Assembly (NCBI GenBank): GCA_045643145.1
Contig: JAZUKG010000203.1
Coordinates: 11,292-75,291, forward strand
Reading direction: 5' to 3'
Length of the DNA: 64,000 nt
Source of the DNA: SVFI01 sp045643145
Lineage (GTDB): Bacteria; Bacillota; Clostridia; Lachnospirales; Lachnospiraceae
Every line of letters starts with the position of its first letter. The stretch's first letter is position 1. Made by a program: the position numbers and the translations under genes. The notes beneath the pieces were generated by a model, which was given only the letters and a program-made list of their open reading frames with translations, was not told where the DNA came from and did no database searches. This document shows, piece after piece, positions 61,816 to 64,000 of this stretch.

Positions 61816-62223
61816 CTATTTTACAGATTCAATACGAGCTACTGCACGAAGAAGAGCGGTTTCTGCTCTTAATACGTCCAGATCATCTGCTTTTTCTGCA
61901 AGTCTGTTTTCAGCTCTTTCTTTTGCCTTCTGAGCTCTTTCAATATCGATCTCTGTCGGCCATTCAATAATTTCTGCCATGATTGTTACCTTATCCTGAA
62001 GAATGGTAGCAAATCCTTCATGAAGAGCTGCTTCCTTGATATCATCATTTTCATCGGTAATGGTTAAAATACCCGGTTTAATGATAACACTCATAGGAAT
62101 ATGACCTTTATATACACCGAGTTCTCCTTCTGTCGAATTGAACTCTACCATGGTAGCATCTCCTTCATAGAAGATTCTCTCAGGTGTAATAATTCTTAAT
62201 TCAAAGGTTCTTTCATTTGCCAT
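61816..62223 (-). CDS. atpC: F1 ATP synthase epsilon subunit
   Basis: 135 residues. The N-terminal beta-sandwich (FELRIITPERIFYEGDATMVEFNSTEGELGVYKGHIPMSVIIKPG) and the two C-terminal helices (IDIERAQKAKERAENRLAEKADDLDVLRAETALLRAVARIE) are complete. The subunit couples the rotor to the F1 head and inhibits ATP hydrolysis. A GGGGGAG site lies before the ATG, 11 bp after atpD. It is the last gene of the operon and is followed by a strong terminator. Confidence 0.97.
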   Translation of the reverse strand: MANERTFELRIITPERIFYEGDATMVEFNSTEGELGVYKGHIPMSVIIKPGILTITDENDDIKEAALHEGFATILQDKVTIMAEIIEWPTEIDIERAQKAKERAENRLAEKADDLDVLRAETALLRAVARIESVK

Positions 62224-62234
62224 GTTGCTCCCCC

Positions 62235-63623
62235 TTACTTCACGCGGGCTACAACTTCATCGATGCTACCTGCATTTAAGAAGTAGCTTTCCGGAATATC
62301 GTCATGCTTACCTTCAAGAATTTCCTTGAAGCCGCGGATGGTTTCACTAATTGGAACATATTTACCTTCATAGCCTGTAAACTGTGTAGCTACGAAGAAT
62401 GGCTGAGATAAGAATCTCTGGATCTTTCTGGCACGGTTAACGACAAGTTTATCTTCGTCACCAAGTTCATCCATACCAAGAATTGCGATGATATCCTGTA
62501 ATTCTTTGTATTTCTGTAAGATTTCCTGTACTCCACGAGCAACCTCGTAGTGTTCCTGACCTACGATACGTGGATCAAGGATACGTGATGTAGATTCAAG
62601 CGGATCAACGGCCGGATAAATACCGAGCTCGGAAATCGCACGAGAAAGTACGGTAGTTGCATCAAGGTGAGCAAAGGTTGTAGCCGGAGCCGGGTCAGTT
62701 AAGTCGTCGGCCGGTACGTATACAGCCTGTACAGAAGTAATGGAACCATTCTTTGTTGAAGTGATACGCTCCTGAAGAGCACCCATTTCTGTCTGAAGTG
62801 TTGGCTGGTAACCTACTGCAGAAGGCATACGTCCTAAAAGAGCGGAAACCTCTGAACCTGCCTGTGTAAAACGGAAGATATTATCGATGAATAAAAGTAC
62901 GTCCTTTCCACCCTTATCACGGAAGTATTCTGCCATGGTAAGTCCTGTAAGACCAACTCTCATTCTCGCTCCTGGTGGTTCATTCATCTGACCGAATACC
63001 ATGGTTGTCTTATCAATAACTCCTGAATCAGTCATTTCATGATAAAGGTCATTTCCCTCTCTGGTACGTTCTCCTACACCGGTAAATACTGAGTATCCAC
63101 CGTGCTCAGTAGCGATGTTACGGATAAGTTCCTGAATTAATACGGTTTTACCTACACCGGCACCACCAAATAATCCGATCTTACCACCCTTCTGATAAGG
63201 ACATAATAAGTCGACTACCTTGATACCTGTTTCCAACAGTTCTGCCTGTGTAGACTGCTCCTCAAACTTAGGAGCTGCTCTATGAATTGGCTCAAAGTCA
63301 ACTCCTGCAGGAGCTGGCTTATTGTCAATAGGCTCGCCCAATACATTGAAGATACGTCCTAATGTATTTTCACCAACCGGTACGCTAATCGGAGCACCTG
63401 TCGCAACAGCGTCCATTCCTCTTACCAAACCGTCGGTTGGTCCCATGGCGATACATCTGACTGTATCATCTCCCAAGTGCTGTGCTACTTCCACAACAAG
63501 CTTGCCACCATCACGGTCGATGCGGATAGCTTCGTTGATTTCTGGAAGATTACCTTCTGAAAACTTGATATCCAGAACGGCACCAACAATCTGGGTGATT
63601 TTTCCAATTGTCTGTTCTGCCAT
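62235..63623 (-). CDS. atpD: F1 ATP synthase beta subunit
   Basis: 462 residues, the normal length of the catalytic subunit. Walker A GGAGVGKTVLIQELI, the catalytic Glu-Arg segment GVGERTREGNDLYHEM, Walker B VLLFIDNIFRFTQAGSEVSALLGRMPSAVGYQPTL, and the C-terminal DELGDEDKLVVNRARKIQRFLSQPFFVA-TQFTG are all present. It makes ATP in the F1 head on the inner membrane face. AAAGGAG precedes the ATG. It lies 14 bp after atpG. The order gamma-beta-epsilon matches the common bacterial operon. Confidence 0.98.
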   Translation of the reverse strand: MAEQTIGKITQIVGAVLDIKFSEGNLPEINEAIRIDRDGGKLVVEVAQHLGDDTVRCIAMGPTDGLVRGMDAVATGAPISVPVGENTLGRIFNVLGEPIDNKPAPAGVDFEPIHRAAPKFEEQSTQAELLETGIKVVDLLCPYQKGGKIGLFGGAGVGKTVLIQELIRNIATEHGGYSVFTGVGERTREGNDLYHEMTDSGVIDKTTMVFGQMNEPPGARMRVGLTGLTMAEYFRDKGGKDVLLFIDNIFRFTQAGSEVSALLGRMPSAVGYQPTLQTEMGALQERITSTKNGSITSVQAVYVPADDLTDPAPATTFAHLDATTVLSRAISELGIYPAVDPLESTSRILDPRIVGQEHYEVARGVQEILQKYKELQDIIAILGMDELGDEDKLVVNRARKIQRFLSQPFFVATQFTGYEGKYVPISETIRGFKEILEGKHDDIPESYFLNAGSIDEVVARVK

Positions 63624-63637
63624 TTTTCTCTCCTTTT

Positions 63638-64000
63638 CTAGCTGATAGCTTCCGCACCAGCTATAATTTCGGTTAATTCCTGCGTGATAGATCCCTGACG
63701 GGCTCTATTATATTGTAAGGATAGTGAACTGATCATTTCTTCAGCATTGCTTGTCGCTGAATCCATTGCCTGCATTCTCGCGCCATTCTCACTTGCGACA
63801 GCTTCTACCATTCCTCCAAAGATCAGACTTGTCAGATACTTTGGAATGATAAGGTCGATTGCTTCTGTCTCCTCAAGCTCGAAGTTCATGAGGGCACTGT
63901 CTTTTCCCTTACTCTCTGTCTCTTCTTCTGCCTGAACAGGTAAGAGCTTTAAGAGTGTTGGTACGTGTGAAACAGTGTTTTTAAAAGCAGTATATGCAAG
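63638..64000 (-). CDS. atpG: F1 ATP synthase gamma subunit, C-terminal part (cut by window edge)
   Basis: The frame is open to the window end and gives about 120 C-terminal residues. The diagnostic end MVEAVASENGARMQAMDSATSNAEEMISSLSLQYNRARQGSITQELTEIIAGAEAI is the highly conserved C-terminal helix of the central rotor shaft. The preceding part contains LLPVQAEEETESKGK and ALMNFELEETEAIDLIIPKYL. The apparent start at 63889 is an internal Met, not the real start. The remainder of the gene, and presumably atpA, atpH, atpF, atpE and atpB, lie to the right of the window. Confidence 0.95.
   Translation of the reverse strand, partial: LAYTAFKNTVSHVPTLLKLLPVQAEEETESKGKDSALMNFELEETEAIDLIIPKYLTSLIFGGMVEAVASENGARMQAMDSATSNAEEMISSLSLQYNRARQGSITQELTEIIAGAEAIS

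Overview
The window looks like a chromosomal segment of a low-GC gut or rumen Firmicute of the class Clostridia, most probably a Lachnospiraceae member. This is an inference from a T-box in front of valS, the AddAB (not RecBCD) system, PadR-HAAS-DUF4097 and DUF6062 genes, QueT with a preQ1 riboswitch, a permuted GH3 beta-glucosidase, BspA-type leucine-rich surface proteins, and a butyrate-type CoA-transferase. No tRNA, rRNA, insertion sequence, phage gene or CRISPR array was seen. Most genes are on the minus strand. I count 45 coding regions, two of them cut by the window edges (valS at the left, atpG at the right).

Layout. 1-1235: start of valS with promoter and valine T-box. 1236-4865: a four-gene unit (PadR regulator, HAAS/DUF1700 protein, DUF4097 protein, membrane alpha/beta hydrolase) behind a consensus promoter overlaid by two near-identical 22-bp palindromes. 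5036-6211: iron-dependent alcohol dehydrogenase. 6304-12120: a large coiled-coil SHOCT protein and a three-gene MacB-type ABC system with a secreted CARDB-like partner. 12121-12631: a gene-free stretch with serial hairpins and DnaA-box-like sites. 12632-18464: nuclease-helicase fusion, an HPr-like protein lacking the catalytic histidine, CoA-transferase, and a HAD phosphatase/CPBP protease fusion. 18630-20944: TPR glycosyltransferase and a secreted fibronectin-III-like protein. 21079-30106: addA, addB, NUDIX hydrolase, uracil permease. 30281-32939: DUF6062 protein, TetR regulator, two small secreted or membrane-anchored proteins. 32988-41650: larC, larB, larE, an SGNH esterase, a domain-swapped GH3 and a GH5, all apparently cytoplasmic. 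41764-49355: chemoreceptor, EamA transporter with a structured leader, diguanylate cyclase, AEC transporter, ABC-F protein, YlmH. 49403-50002: preQ1 riboswitch and queT. 50140-57383: two giant BspA-type surface proteins behind a leader that can form a terminator and a competing antiterminator. 57566-61727: an 848-residue extracytoplasmic protein with a degenerate C39-like tail, an RRNAD1/METTL25-like methyltransferase and a small hypothetical protein. 61816-64000: atpC, atpD and the end of atpG.

How it fits together. Housekeeping units (valS, addAB, F1-ATPase, YlmH, queT) alternate with environment-facing ones (surface proteins, transporters, chemoreceptor, c-di-GMP synthase). The GH5-GH3-SGNH-larEBC stretch suggests uptake of oligosaccharides followed by hydrolysis and deacylation inside the cell, with nickel-pincer cofactor synthesis expressed alongside. 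No larA racemase is in view, so the cofactor user must lie elsewhere.

Most worth a second look: the attenuator-like leader at 57461-57576, the structured leaders at 43270-43359 and 20962-21066, the PadR double operator, the larA-less lar operon coupled to an esterase, the HAD-CPBP fusion, the His-less HPr, and the pseudo-C39 protein. All domain calls come from reading motifs by eye; no database search was run.
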